DNA of 64,000 nt from Streptomyces mutomycini (GTDB lineage: Bacteria; Actinomycetota; Actinomycetes; Streptomycetales; Streptomycetaceae). Position numbers and translations under genes: made by a program. The notes under the pieces were generated by a model. It saw only the letters and a program-made list of their open reading frames with translations. It was not told where the DNA came from and made no database searches. The stretch is taken from positions 55,554-119,553 of the forward strand of contig NZ_MAPV01000023.1 in NCBI RefSeq assembly GCF_001700505.1, read 5' to 3'. Positions 29,501-36,576 of this stretch are shown here, piece after piece (the first letter of the stretch is position 1; each line of letters begins with the position of its first letter).

Positions 29501-30354
29501 CGCTGCAGCCGCGGGGCCAGCCGGCGTACCTCGTCCTCCAGGTCCGCCTCGCGGACGAGCGCGGCCCTGAGCTCGGTCTCCGCCGCTTCCCTGCGCTGTT
29601 TGAGGGCGGCCTCGTCGGCGATCTCGCCGCGCAGCGCCTCCCGCAGCCGCACCAGGTCGTCGGCCAGGAGCCGGAGCCGGGCGTCCCGCAGATCGGCCTG
29701 GATGACGGCGGCGCGGCGGGCCACCGCAGCCTGCCGGCCCAGCGGTTTCAGCTGGCGCCGGAGTTCGTCGGTGAGGTCCTGGACGCGGGCGAGGTTGGCG
29801 CCCATCGCCTCCAGCTTCCGCAGCGCCTTCTCCTTGCGCTTGCGGTGCTTGAGGACACCGGCCGCCTCTTCGATGAAGGCGCGTCGCCCCGTCGGATCGG
29901 CGTGCAGGACCGAGTCCAGCCGGCCCTGGCCGACGATGACGTGCATCTCCCGTCCGATACCGGAGTCCGAGAGGAGTTCCTGGATATCGAGCAGCCGGCA
30001 GGTGTCCCCGTTGATCTGGTATTCGCTGCCGCCATTGCGGAACATGATGCGGGTGATGGTCACTTCGGCGTACTCGATGGGCAGCGCACCGTCGGAATTG
30101 TCGATGGTCAGCGACACTTCCGCGCGGCCCAGTGGCGGCCTTCCCGTGGTGCCGGCGAAGATCACGTCTTCCATCTTGCCGCCGCGCAGGGATTTGGCCC
30201 CCTGTTCGCCCATGACCCAGGAGAGCGCGTCCACCACATTGGATTTACCCGAACCGTTGGGACCGACGACACAGGTGATCCCCGGCTCGAACCGCAGGGT
30301 GGTGGCGGAGGCGAACGATTTGAAACCACGGAGGGTCAGGGCCTTGAGGTGCAC
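26581..30354 (-). CDS. smc: Chromosome segregation protein SMC
   Basis: A 1257-residue SMC ATPase that organises and compacts the chromosome with ScpA/B. N-terminal Walker A GPNGSGKSN at 31-39, long Glu/Arg/Ala-rich coiled coils (about 170-500 and 690-1020), and a hinge around 500-690. The C-terminal signature LLSGGERSLTA is near 1165 and Walker B YVMDEVEAALDD follows it. The hinge contains about 85 extra residues (roughly 566-653) of Ala/Gly/Pro-rich sequence, making the protein longer than most SMCs. The GTG at 30352-30354 has a TAGAGT -10-like box 8 nt upstream and no clear ribosome-binding site. Confidence 0.97.
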   Translation of the reverse strand: MHLKALTLRGFKSFASATTLRFEPGITCVVGPNGSGKSNVVDALSWVMGEQGAKSLRGGKMEDVIFAGTTGRPPLGRAEVSLTIDNSDGALPIEYAEVTITRIMFRNGGSEYQINGDTCRLLDIQELLSDSGIGREMHVIVGQGRLDSVLHADPTGRRAFIEEAAGVLKHRKRKEKALRKLEAMGANLARVQDLTDELRRQLKPLGRQAAVARRAAVIQADLRDARLRLLADDLVRLREALRGEIADEAALKQRREAAETELRAALVREADLEDEVRRLAPRLQRAQQTWYELSQLAERVRGTISLADARVKSATAAPEEERRGRDPEDMEREAARIREQEAELEAALEAAEHALEDTTAHRAELERELASEERRLRDAARAIADRREGLARLSGQVNAARSRAGSAQAEIDRLAASRDEAQERAVAAQEEYEQLKAEVDGLDAGDAELAEQHEAARRELAGAEAALSAAREAVTAAERSRAAVSARHEALSLGLRRKDGTGVLLGAGDRLSGLLGPVAELVTVAPGYEVAVAAALGVAADAVAVTDPAAAAAAIRLLRKQDAGRAALVPGGAGAGQVPAQGTEHPAGPAGSPAAQVPGQASGADHGPAAAASAAPGDAAVEHGAGVPAAEHRPVTSGAEHGTAAGLLPVDAATGDRAVTAVAGLLHGPAGLTDAVRRRVRGMVVVGTLEDAEELVAAHPGLTAVTAEGDVLGAHFAHGGSAGAPSLLEVQASVDEAAAELAELAVRCEELASAQRAAAGRRGDAAARVEELGERRRAAEREKSGVAQQLGRLAGQARGAAGEAERMTASASRAQEALQRATEEAEELAERLLVAQENPVEEEPDSSVRDRLAADGANARQTEMEARLQARTHEERVKALAGRADALDRGARAEREARTRAEQRRARLRHEAAVATAVASGARQLLTHVEVSVVRAEEERTRAEAAKAERERDLAAERGRGRDLKGELDRLTDSVHRGEVLGAEKRLRMEQVEAKALEEFGVEPAGLAAEYGPEQLVQPSPAAEGEELPADPEHPRNQPKPFVRAEQEKRLKAAERAYQQLGKVNPLALEEFSALEERHKFLSEQLEDLKKTRADLMQVIKEVDERVEQVFTEAFRDTAREFEGVFSRLFPGGEGRLVLTDPDNMLTTGLDVEARPPGKKVKRLSLLSGGERSLTAVALLVSIFKARPSPFYVMDEVEAALDDTNLQRLIRIMVELQESSQLIVITHQKRTMEVADALYGVSMQGDGVSKVISQRLR

Positions 30355-30362
30355 GCCGCCGG

Positions 30363-30368
30363 ACTCTA
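30363..30368 (-). promoter_or_regulatory. Possible -10 box for a near-leaderless smc transcript
   Basis: TAGAGT (minus strand) ends 8 nt before the GTG start of smc. It fits TANNNT but has no recognisable -35. It lies downstream of the terminator that closes the 70-residue-protein transcript, so smc needs its own promoter here. Confidence 0.4.
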
Positions 30369-30459
30369 CCTTTCACTCTCGGTTTCGCTGATGAAGGTGC
30401 AGGGCACATCAGACGGTAAGCGAAGAGCGATAGGCCGGTGACGGCCCCGGGGGGAAAGA

Positions 30460-30484
30460 AAAAAGGGACGCCGGAGCGTCCCTT
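30460..30484 (-). terminator. Rho-independent terminator upstream of smc
   Basis: A 9-bp stem (AAGGGACGC and complement, 4-nt loop) followed on the minus strand by TTTTCTTT. It is the classic intrinsic terminator of the window and ends the transcript of the 70-residue protein (and possibly acylphosphatase). Confidence 0.88.
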
Positions 30485-30665
30485 GTCATTCCTGCACGAT
30501 GCTGCTGTGCAGTCGTTCCGGCACAGCCCTGCGTGACGGATCGCGAACGGACGGGATCACATGCGATCCCCGGTGGTCCAGGACGACGATCCGTGACGAA
30601 GACTTCGTTGGTTGAATCCCGAGCGGCTGACGTCCGGCCCGACCGGCCCCGGCAGGGCCTTGCGG

Positions 30666-30878
30666 TCAGGTCAGCGCCGGCTCCGCCTGGGGTACGTCGA
30701 TGTCGATGCTGTCGAGCAGCGACTCCTGGTGCTGGGCGGCGGCGTTGAGCGCGTCGTTCTCGTCCTGGATCCGTGTGAGCTCGGATTCCAGGTCCTGGAC
30801 GCGCTTCTGAAGCCGTCGCATCTCGGCGAGGAGTCGCGGGTCGGAACCGCCGACGTAACCGAGAAGCGCCTTTGCCAT
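30666..30878 (-). CDS. Small coiled-coil protein, conserved in Streptomyces
   Basis: A 70-residue protein starting MAKALLGYVGGSDPRLLAEM, followed by a heptad-like coiled coil (RRLQKRVQDLESELTRIQDE) and an acidic tail ending PQAEPALT. I recognise it as a conserved hypothetical protein without known role; the coiled coil suggests self-association or an adaptor function. ATG at 30876-30878 with GGAGGACC about 9 bases upstream fixes the start; the upstream in-frame extension is not protein-like. It lies between acylphosphatase and smc and is closed by a strong terminator. Confidence 0.8.
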   Translation of the reverse strand: MAKALLGYVGGSDPRLLAEMRRLQKRVQDLESELTRIQDENDALNAAAQHQESLLDSIDIDVPQAEPALT

Positions 30879-31320
30879 GATGGATGGTCCTCCACACTGA
30901 GTGACCGACCGTTGCGGTGTGGGTCGTGGTCGTGAGGGAATCGCACCCGCGGTGCTCGGCAGTGATCTTTTTCCACTGCTGTTCCGCTGTCTCCAGCTCT
31001 GCCGAACAGCTAAGGTGCGCGGGGTTTTCAGCGTCTCACCAAAAAGTTTGACGGTCAACACGATCACACGCCAGGGGACCGGGTGTCCCGGGGGCGCGCG
31101 GCCGGACGATCATGCGGCGCGACTCTCCTGCGGGTTCCCGAAGGGCATGGGGATCTTCGTCAATCCCGCAGCCTGGCACGGTGTGCGCCTCTTGGCAACC
31201 ACGTACATGGCCCGCTTGTTCCGCAGGTCATTTCGGGTGTGGAGCCCTCGCCACCCGGCCGGTCACCGCTCGCCGCCCCTGGCGCACACAGCGGTTCCGG
31301 CCCGTGTTTCCCGCCCGCGG
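30879..31320. other. Intergenic region between the coiled-coil gene and acylphosphatase
   Basis: About 440 bp, locally less GC-rich around 30960-31070. It should contain the promoter of the coiled-coil gene. No gene or RNA that I can support is seen. Confidence 0.4.
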
Positions 31321-31602
31321 TCAGCGGATCGCGAATCCTTCATATCCCCCGCGAGGCGTGTCCCAGATCTCAGTGACGCCATCCACGCGGCCGGGTGTGT
31401 CGTCGGAGCCGAGCCAGTCGAGCAGGCGGTGGCAATTCTCACGCGGCCCTTCGGCCACCACCTGCACCCGGCCGTCGTCGAGATTGAGTGCGAAGCCGGT
31501 GAGTTCTCCGATCTCCAAAGCATTTGCCCTGGTGAACCAGCGGAACCCTACTTGCTGTACTCGGCCGCGTACCCATACGACGAGTCGTGCATCTTCGTTC
31601 AT
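31321..31602 (-). CDS. Acylphosphatase
   Basis: A 93-residue acylphosphatase that hydrolyses carboxyl-phosphate bonds. Signature 1 is [15 protein letters not shown] with catalytic Arg21. The nucleophile-positioning Asn is Asn40 in [21 protein letters not shown]. The usual GxVQGVGFR has Gln in place of the second Gly (residue 17), a mild deviation in the phosphate loop. ATG at 31600-31602 has no ribosome-binding site but lies 6 nt after TAGCGT, so it is probably leaderless. It is next to smc as in other Streptomyces. Confidence 0.9.
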   Translation of the reverse strand: MNEDARLVVWVRGRVQQVGFRWFTRANALEIGELTGFALNLDDGRVQVVAEGPRENCHRLLDWLGSDDTPGRVDGVTEIWDTPRGGYEGFAIR

Positions 31603-31608
31603 GCCCGA

Positions 31609-31614
31609 ACGCTA
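31609..31614 (-). promoter_or_regulatory. -10 box TAGCGT for a leaderless acylphosphatase transcript
   Basis: TAGCGT on the minus strand, 6 nt before the ATG at 31600-31602, with no Shine-Dalgarno sequence between. Confidence 0.5.
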
Positions 31615-31759
31615 ACCGGCCAATTGAACAAGCGGCACGCCACCCCAATCAGCCATGGCGTATGGTCCCCTCGCAATAGCTTCACTCGTACGGGTGAGCT
31701 TGATCTTGAATACGGTGACGTCGGAACGACGCGCCCGGAGCACGAGGAAGGCACAGCGC

Positions 31760-32713
31760 ATGGGACGGCATCGACGCGCAGGCGCGGCCCCCGCCGCTGA
31801 GCAGCACGCGGCAGACGCGGAGGACGGGCACCGCGGTGCCCGCCGGAGGAAGCGAGCCGGCTTGCCCGTGCGCGCAGGACTCCTCGGCGTCTCCGCGGCC
31901 GTGGCCGTCGGAGCGGTCGCCGTGGCCTCCGGTCTGCTGCCGGGCGGCGGCAGCTACGAGGTGAGCGGCGGCGGGGCCTCGAACCAGGTCGACGCGGGTG
32001 GCGCTCCCGACCTGCTGACCCAGGGCGAGTCGTCCGCAGAGCCGACCGGCCGCACGTCGGCCTCCGCGTCCGCCGAGGCCGGCCGGGGTGCCGGCCGCTC
32101 CGCCGCACCGTCGAAGTCGCCCTCGGCCTCCCCGAGCGGAAAGCCGAGCACGAAGCCGTCGGCCACCGCGTCGAAGCCTGCGACGAAGGCACCGTCCGCG
32201 CCCGAGCGGACGAAGGCGCCGGCAGCGGAGCCGAGGAGGACCACGTCGCCCAAGCCGGCGTCCAGCACCCCGGTCGCCGCCAAGCCCTCGTCTGCCGCCC
32301 CGAGCAGCAAGGCCCCCGCCCCGGCGAGCCCGTCCGCCACCTCCGCACGGACCACCGTGCTCGACCTGGTCAACCAGGAGCGCGCGAAGGTCGGCTGCAG
32401 CCCGGTCACCACCAGCGCCTCGCTGACGGCGCTCGCCCAGGACTTCAGCGAGGACATGGCCGCCCGGGACTTCTTCGGCCACACCGACCCGGACGGGGCG
32501 ACCCCCTGGGACCGTGCCGCCGAGGCCGGCGTGCAGGGTCTGGGCGGCGAGAACATCGCCCGCGGCCAGGCCGACGCACAGGCCGTGATGGATGCCTGGA
32601 TGAACAGCGACGGGCACCGCGCGAACATTCTCAACTGCGACTACAAGACACTCGGTGTCGGCGTTCACCTCGGTTCCGGCGGCCCCTGGTGGACCCAGGA
32701 CTTCGGCTTCTGA
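31760..32713 (+). CDS. CAP-domain (SCP/PR-1-like) secreted or membrane-anchored protein
   Basis: A 317-residue protein. A basic cytoplasmic N-terminus (RRRKRAGLPVRAG) leads into a single hydrophobic segment (about 40-60), acting as signal-anchor. A Ser/Pro/Ala/Lys-rich linker of about 100 residues follows (SKSPSASPSGKPSTKPSATA...), resembling a wall-spanning region. The C-terminal ~120 residues are a CAP domain: VLDLVNQERAKVGCSPVT, LTALAQDFSEDMAARDFFGH, GENIARG, and MDAWMNSDGHRANIL. The Cys in VGC and ILNC may form a disulphide. Function of bacterial CAP proteins is mostly unknown. ATG at 31760 is preceded by GAGGAAGG; an upstream in-frame start is less likely. Confidence 0.88.
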   Translation: MGRHRRAGAAPAAEQHAADAEDGHRGARRRKRAGLPVRAGLLGVSAAVAVGAVAVASGLLPGGGSYEVSGGGASNQVDAGGAPDLLTQGESSAEPTGRTSASASAEAGRGAGRSAAPSKSPSASPSGKPSTKPSATASKPATKAPSAPERTKAPAAEPRRTTSPKPASSTPVAAKPSSAAPSSKAPAPASPSATSARTTVLDLVNQERAKVGCSPVTTSASLTALAQDFSEDMAARDFFGHTDPDGATPWDRAAEAGVQGLGGENIARGQADAQAVMDAWMNSDGHRANILNCDYKTLGVGVHLGSGGPWWTQDFGF

Positions 32714-32815
32714 GGAGATCGACGGCGAGCTGCTGAGCGGCGACGGAGAACGCTGTCCAGTCGGCCACGCAGGCCTACAACCATGCCCCCTTCGCAGGAG
32801 TCTTGATCTTCGGCA

Positions 32816-33346
32816 GTCACCGTCTCCTGGGACAGGAGCGACGACCCCGGCCTCGCCCACTACCTCCTGCTGCGCGGCACCCTGGCCGACGGGCGGTGGA
32901 CGTACACCCCGGTACCGCATCCCTCGAACTTCAAGCCGTGGGAGATCAAGGAGACGACGTTCCACGACTTCCTGCCCGCGGACGGGCAGCAGGTCCGGTA
33001 CGGCGTCGTCGCCGTGGACCAGTACGGGAACCAGCTCACCCCCGGGACCGGCGCCTCCGCGGCGACGTCACCGAGCTGGACCTCCGCCCGACCGCCCCGG
33101 CTGCGACGGGGGCGCCCCTCGCCCATCTCGGTTCCGACCAGAACGCCTGGATTTCCTGGGCGCTCGGCGGCTCCGGGAGCCTTGCCGACGTCACCGGTTT
33201 CGCCATCCGTCGCTGGAACCCGCAGACCGTGGCACTGGTGGGACCCTGCCGCCCCGCCCGCGAGCACGGTCTACTACCGCGTCTCGGTGCTCTACGCGGA
33301 CGCCACCGAGTCGGGTGCGAGCGAGACCGCCGTCGTGACCCGCTGA
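32816..33346 (+). pseudogene. Frameshifted relic of a fibronectin type III-like protein
   Basis: No single frame covers this stretch, but protein-like sequence continues across it by switching frame twice. It begins VTVSWDRSDDPGLAHYLLLR and continues to VVAVDQYGNQLTPGTGAS. Near 33050-33060 it passes to another frame (DVTELDLRPTAPA, NAWISWALGGSGSLADVTGF). Near 33240-33260 it returns to the first frame (STVYYRVSVLYADATESGAS, ending TR and stop). The Trp-Asp and Tyr-Tyr-Arg-Val spacing is that of FN3-type beta-sandwich domains. The 5' end also looks truncated, since no start or signal peptide precedes it. Either a decaying gene or sequencing indels. Confidence 0.6.
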
Positions 33347-33349
33347 GCA

Positions 33350-33390
33350 CGCCGGTGCAGCGCTTACCGGAGGTGAGCGCTGCACCGGCG
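33350..33390. promoter_or_regulatory. Large palindrome over the hxlR-type promoter
   Basis: Perfect 15-bp arms (CGCCGGTGCAGCGCT and complement) around 11 bp that extend the pairing by about 3 more bp. It ends directly before the TAAGCT -10 box of the downstream regulator gene. It may be an autoregulatory operator, or a terminator of the relic gene that ends 4 bp upstream. Confidence 0.65.
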
Positions 33391-33396
33391 TAAGCT
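33391..33396 (+). promoter_or_regulatory. -10 box TAAGCT for a leaderless hxlR-type transcript
   Basis: TAAGCT lies 7 nt before the ATG at 33404. The only GGAGG is in the palindrome loop, more than 30 nt away, so a leaderless transcript is the simplest reading. Confidence 0.55.
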
Positions 33397-33403
33397 GGCC
33401 CGC

Positions 33404-33808
33404 ATGAGTGAGACGGCTACGGAATCCGTACGGGACGGCGACGACCGGGCCTTCGACGTCTTCTCACGGCAGTGCCCCTCGCGCGGGACGCTGGAGCACG
33501 TCACGGGCCGCTGGGGCAGCCTGACCCTGGGCGCGCTGTACGAGAGCGGCGCCCGCTTCAACGAGCTGCGCCGCCGGGTCGACGGTGTCAGCGAGAAGAT
33601 GCTCTCCCAGACGCTGCACGCGCTGGAACGGGACGGGCTGGTCCACCGCGACGCCCGGCTGACGAATCCGCCGCGTGTCGACTACGACCTGACGGCACTC
33701 GGCCGTGAGGTCGCGGGGCGGCTGATGGACCTCATCCAGCTCGTCGAGGGCCGGATGCCCGAGGTCGTGGACGCCCGGAGCCGGTACGACGCCGCCCGCG
33801 AAGCCTGA
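33404..33808 (+). CDS. HxlR family winged-helix transcriptional regulator
   Basis: A 134-residue HxlR-type regulator. The family N-terminal Cys is Cys24 in SRQCPSRGTLEHVTGRWGSL, a possible redox or aldehyde sensor. The winged helix follows with FNELRRRVDGVSEKMLSQTL as the recognition helix, then LERDGLVHRDA and PPRVDYDLTALG as wing and dimer helix. These regulators usually act on a divergent neighbour or themselves; here the upstream genes point the same way, so autoregulation via the adjacent palindrome is likely. ATG at 33404. Confidence 0.9.
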   Translation: MSETATESVRDGDDRAFDVFSRQCPSRGTLEHVTGRWGSLTLGALYESGARFNELRRRVDGVSEKMLSQTLHALERDGLVHRDARLTNPPRVDYDLTALGREVAGRLMDLIQLVEGRMPEVVDARSRYDAAREA

Positions 33809-33818
33809 TCCGGGATCG

Positions 33819-34676
33819 TCAGGAGATCCGCGGCGGACGCTGGCAGCGCGGGCAGAAGTAGCTGGAGCGGTTCATCCACGGCCGCCTGCGCATCGGAGTA
33901 CCGCAGCGGCGGCAGGGCTCGTCCTCGCGTCCGTACGCGTCCAGCGACCGGTCGAAGTAGCCGGACTCGCCGTTCACATTGACGTACAGGCTGTCGAAGC
34001 TGGTGCCGCCCTGGTCGAGGGCCTCCCGCATCACGTCCCGGACATGGCCGAGCAGCTCCGCCGTCCTCGGACGGGTCAGGGTCGCGGTGGGCCGCTCGTA
34101 GTGCAGCCGGCTGCGCCAGAGCGCCTCGTCGGCGTAGATGTTGCCGACGCCGCTGATCAGGGACTGGTCGAGCAGGGCGCGCTTGACCGTCGTACGGCGC
34201 AGGCGCAGGGCCAGGTGGAAGGCGGTGTCGTCGAAGGCCGGGTCGAGGGGATCGCGCGCGATGTGCGCGATGACGTCGGGCAGGCCGTCGGGTGTGTTGT
34301 CGTGCAGTGAGAGCCCGCCGAAGGTGCGCTGGTCGACGAAGCGCAGCTCGGTGCCGAGCGCGTCGTCGAAGCGGATCCTGATCCGCAGGTGCTTCTCGTC
34401 GGCGGCCTCCTCGGGCTGGACGAGCAGCTGGCCGCTCATGCCGAGGTGGCCCAGGAGCGAGGACGCCGCATCGTCGAGGGGAACCCAGAGGTACTTGCCG
34501 CGGCGCATCGCCGTGCCGAAGCGCAGGCCCCGGAGCCGGGCCGCGAAGTCCGCGCCGCCCGCGAGGTGCCGGCGTACCGCACGCGGATGCAGGACCTCGA
34601 CGGCCTCCACGATCCGCCCGGCGGTCCAGCGCTCCAGACCCCGTCGCACGACTTCGACCTCGGGCAGTTCGGGCAC
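33819..34676 (-). CDS. mutM: Formamidopyrimidine-DNA glycosylase (Fpg/MutM)
   Basis: A 285-residue bifunctional glycosylase/AP lyase removing 8-oxoguanine. After Met removal the N-terminus is PELPEVE, with catalytic Pro1 and Glu2. The conserved Lys is in MRRGKYLW near residue 61. The helix-two-turns-helix reads [18 protein letters not shown], and the C-terminal zinc finger has CRRC ... CPRC. The GTG at 34674-34676 with AAGGAG upstream fixes the start exactly at the catalytic Pro. A hairpin with T run separates it from rnc. Confidence 0.96.
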   Translation of the reverse strand: MPELPEVEVVRRGLERWTAGRIVEAVEVLHPRAVRRHLAGGADFAARLRGLRFGTAMRRGKYLWVPLDDAASSLLGHLGMSGQLLVQPEEAADEKHLRIRIRFDDALGTELRFVDQRTFGGLSLHDNTPDGLPDVIAHIARDPLDPAFDDTAFHLALRLRRTTVKRALLDQSLISGVGNIYADEALWRSRLHYERPTATLTRPRTAELLGHVRDVMREALDQGGTSFDSLYVNVNGESGYFDRSLDAYGREDEPCRRCGTPMRRRPWMNRSSYFCPRCQRPPRIS

Positions 34677-34709
34677 GGCGGGCACTCCTTCGGGGGGAAC
34701 GGGGCAGCG

Positions 34710-34741
34710 AAAACCCCCCGGTGCGCGGAGGCACCGAGGGG
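34710..34741 (-). terminator. Terminator-like hairpin between rnc and mutM
   Basis: On the minus strand CCCCTCGGTGC pairs with GCACCGGGGGG across a 6-nt loop and is followed by TTTT. It would terminate or attenuate rnc transcription before mutM. Confidence 0.7.
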
Positions 34742-34750
34742 TTTCACGGA

Positions 34751-35578
34751 TCATTCAGCCGGAGCGGCGTCCGAGTGCGGCGACGGGTCGGCAGGGGTGT
34801 CGGCGGCCCCTCCGTCGGCGGCGGCCTCGGCCACCGCCTCCCGTGCTTCCGCGGCGGCGCTGATCTCGCGCCAGGCGGACTCCGCCGCCTGCTGCTCCGC
34901 TTCCTTCTTGCTACGGCCGGTGCCGGTGCCGTACGAGACACCACCGACGCGAGCGGCAGCAGTGAAGGTCTTCTCGTGATCGGGGCCGGTCTCCGTGACG
35001 AGGTACTCGGGGACTCCGAGGCTCTCGCTCGCGGTGAGCTCCTGGAGACTGGTCTTCCAGTCCAGGCCGGCTCCGAGGTTGGAGGACCTGTCGATCAGCG
35101 GGTCGAAGAGCCGGTGGACCAGCTCCGAGGCCGCGCTGAGGCCCTGGTCGAGATAGACGGCGCCGAGCACCGCTTCAAGGGTGTCGGCGAGGATGGAAGC
35201 CTTGTCCCGGCCCCCCGTGCCCTCTTCACCGCGGCCGAGCCGGATGAAGGAGCCGAGTTCGAGGCCGCGGCCCACTTCCGCAAGTGCACGCGAGTTGACC
35301 ACCGCGGCCCGCAACTTGGCCAGCTGGCCTTCGGGCAGGTCGGGGTGGGTGCGGTACAGCGTGTCCGTGACCACCAGGCCGAGCACCGAATCCCCGAGGA
35401 ATTCGAGCCGCTCGTTGGTGGGCAGACCGCCGTTCTCGTATGCGTACGAACGGTGGGTCAGCGCACGCACCAGAAGGGCGGACTCGAGGTGGTACCCGAG
35501 CCGCCCTTCCAGAAGCGTGTGGGACGAGGCTGTGTTGATGTTGTCTGCCTGCTTCTTGGCGCTGGACAACTCAGACAT
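34751..35578 (-). CDS. rnc: Ribonuclease III
   Basis: A 275-residue double-strand-specific RNase III. The signature [16 protein letters not shown] is at about 55-70 (metal-binding Glu and Asp). A second catalytic motif is [15 protein letters not shown]. The dsRNA-binding domain follows ([31 protein letters not shown]). A disordered Ala/Glu-rich tail of about 35 residues ends the protein. In S. coelicolor the homologue (AbsB) affects antibiotic production. ATG at 35576-35578 gives [12 protein letters not shown]; the neighbour upstream is rpmF, 19 bp away. Confidence 0.95.
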   Translation of the reverse strand: MSELSSAKKQADNINTASSHTLLEGRLGYHLESALLVRALTHRSYAYENGGLPTNERLEFLGDSVLGLVVTDTLYRTHPDLPEGQLAKLRAAVVNSRALAEVGRGLELGSFIRLGRGEEGTGGRDKASILADTLEAVLGAVYLDQGLSAASELVHRLFDPLIDRSSNLGAGLDWKTSLQELTASESLGVPEYLVTETGPDHEKTFTAAARVGGVSYGTGTGRSKKEAEQQAAESAWREISAAAEAREAVAEAAADGGAADTPADPSPHSDAAPAE

Positions 35579-35597
35579 CGGGCCTCTCACCAGCCGC

Positions 35598-35771
35598 TCA
35601 GACCTCGAGGACCTGGCGCTTGTTGTAGGTGCCGCAGCTCGGGCACGCAATGTGCTGGAGCTTCGGCTCCTGGCAACGCTCGCACGAAACCAGGGTGGGG
35701 ACCGCAGCCTTCCACTGCGACCGGCGGTGGCGCGTGTTGCTGCGCGACATCTTCCGCTTCGGAACAGCCAC
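35598..35771 (-). CDS. rpmF: 50S ribosomal protein L32 (bL32, zinc-binding form)
   Basis: A 57-residue bL32: [20 protein letters not shown] at the N-terminus and a zinc ribbon CERC ... CPSC. All four Cys are present, making this the C+ paralogue type. GTG at 35769-35771. It begins 2 bp after the DUF177 stop, the universal yceD-rpmF pairing. Confidence 0.96.
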   Translation of the reverse strand: MAVPKRKMSRSNTRHRRSQWKAAVPTLVSCERCQEPKLQHIACPSCGTYNKRQVLEV

Positions 35772-35773
35772 GG

Positions 35774-36439
35774 CTACTTCTCCTGCTTCTCGTCGACGCC
35801 CGGTTCGGCGCCGCCCATGTTGTCCTTCTCGCCGTCCTGAACGGTCTCGGCGAGTCCTTGCAGTGCCGCCCAACGTATGTCGGCGACGTCGTGGTGGTGG
35901 TCCGGATTCTCGTCCAGCCTGATTCCGCATTCGGAACACAGGCCGGCACAGGTCTCCTTGCACACCGGCTGCAGCGGCAGTGCGAGCACCACCGCGTCAC
36001 GCAGCACAGGCTCGAGGTCGAACGAGTCGTCCTCGAGAAAGAACCTGTCCTCGTCGTCCTCGGCGTCGTCGACCGGGTCCGCGGTCCTGCTGCGGTTCCG
36101 GTCATCGGCGTCAGGGTACGAGAACATCTCCTGGAAGTCCGCTTGGACCTCGAGGGTCAGCGGCTCCAGACACCTTACGCACTCCCCCTCGGCCGTCGCA
36201 CGGGCGGTGCCTGTGACGAGCACCCCTTCCATGACCGATTCGAGGCGGAGGTCCAGCGCCAGGGGCGCGTTCTCCGGCACGCCGATGACCCCGTCGATGC
36301 CGAGGTCCTTCGGTGCTTCCGCCGTGCGGGTCAGCCGCTTCTGGGTACCCGGACGCCGGCCCAGCTCGCGCGTATCGAACACGAGAGGGCTGCGGTGGTC
36401 GAGGTGGCCGTTCAGGGCTTTTCCTGCTTTCGAAATCAT
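35774..36439 (-). CDS. DUF177 (YceD) family protein
   Basis: A 221-residue YceD/DUF177 protein, linked to 23S rRNA accumulation in bacteria and plants and always next to rpmF. Conserved features are [17 protein letters not shown] near the N-terminus, ECVRCLEPL with a Cys pair, and the late [20 protein letters not shown] cluster with [10 protein letters not shown]. The middle is strongly acidic ([18 protein letters not shown]). Start ATG at 36437-36439 has weak ribosome binding. A CTG 24 bp inside, preceded by AGGA, could be the real start at the family's usual N-terminus. Confidence 0.88.
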   Translation of the reverse strand: MISKAGKALNGHLDHRSPLVFDTRELGRRPGTQKRLTRTAEAPKDLGIDGVIGVPENAPLALDLRLESVMEGVLVTGTARATAEGECVRCLEPLTLEVQADFQEMFSYPDADDRNRSRTADPVDDAEDDEDRFFLEDDSFDLEPVLRDAVVLALPLQPVCKETCAGLCSECGIRLDENPDHHHDVADIRWAALQGLAETVQDGEKDNMGGAEPGVDEKQEK

Positions 36440-36576
36440 GTGCGTGGTGCGGCTTCGGGAGGGCCACCCCTGTCCTGATGGAAAGAGGGCAGCCGGGATC
36501 GCGGACATACACGCGACCGAAGAGCCAGGATACTGGACGCACCGCCCAGCTCCCAATCCGGTACGGAACGCTCCGG

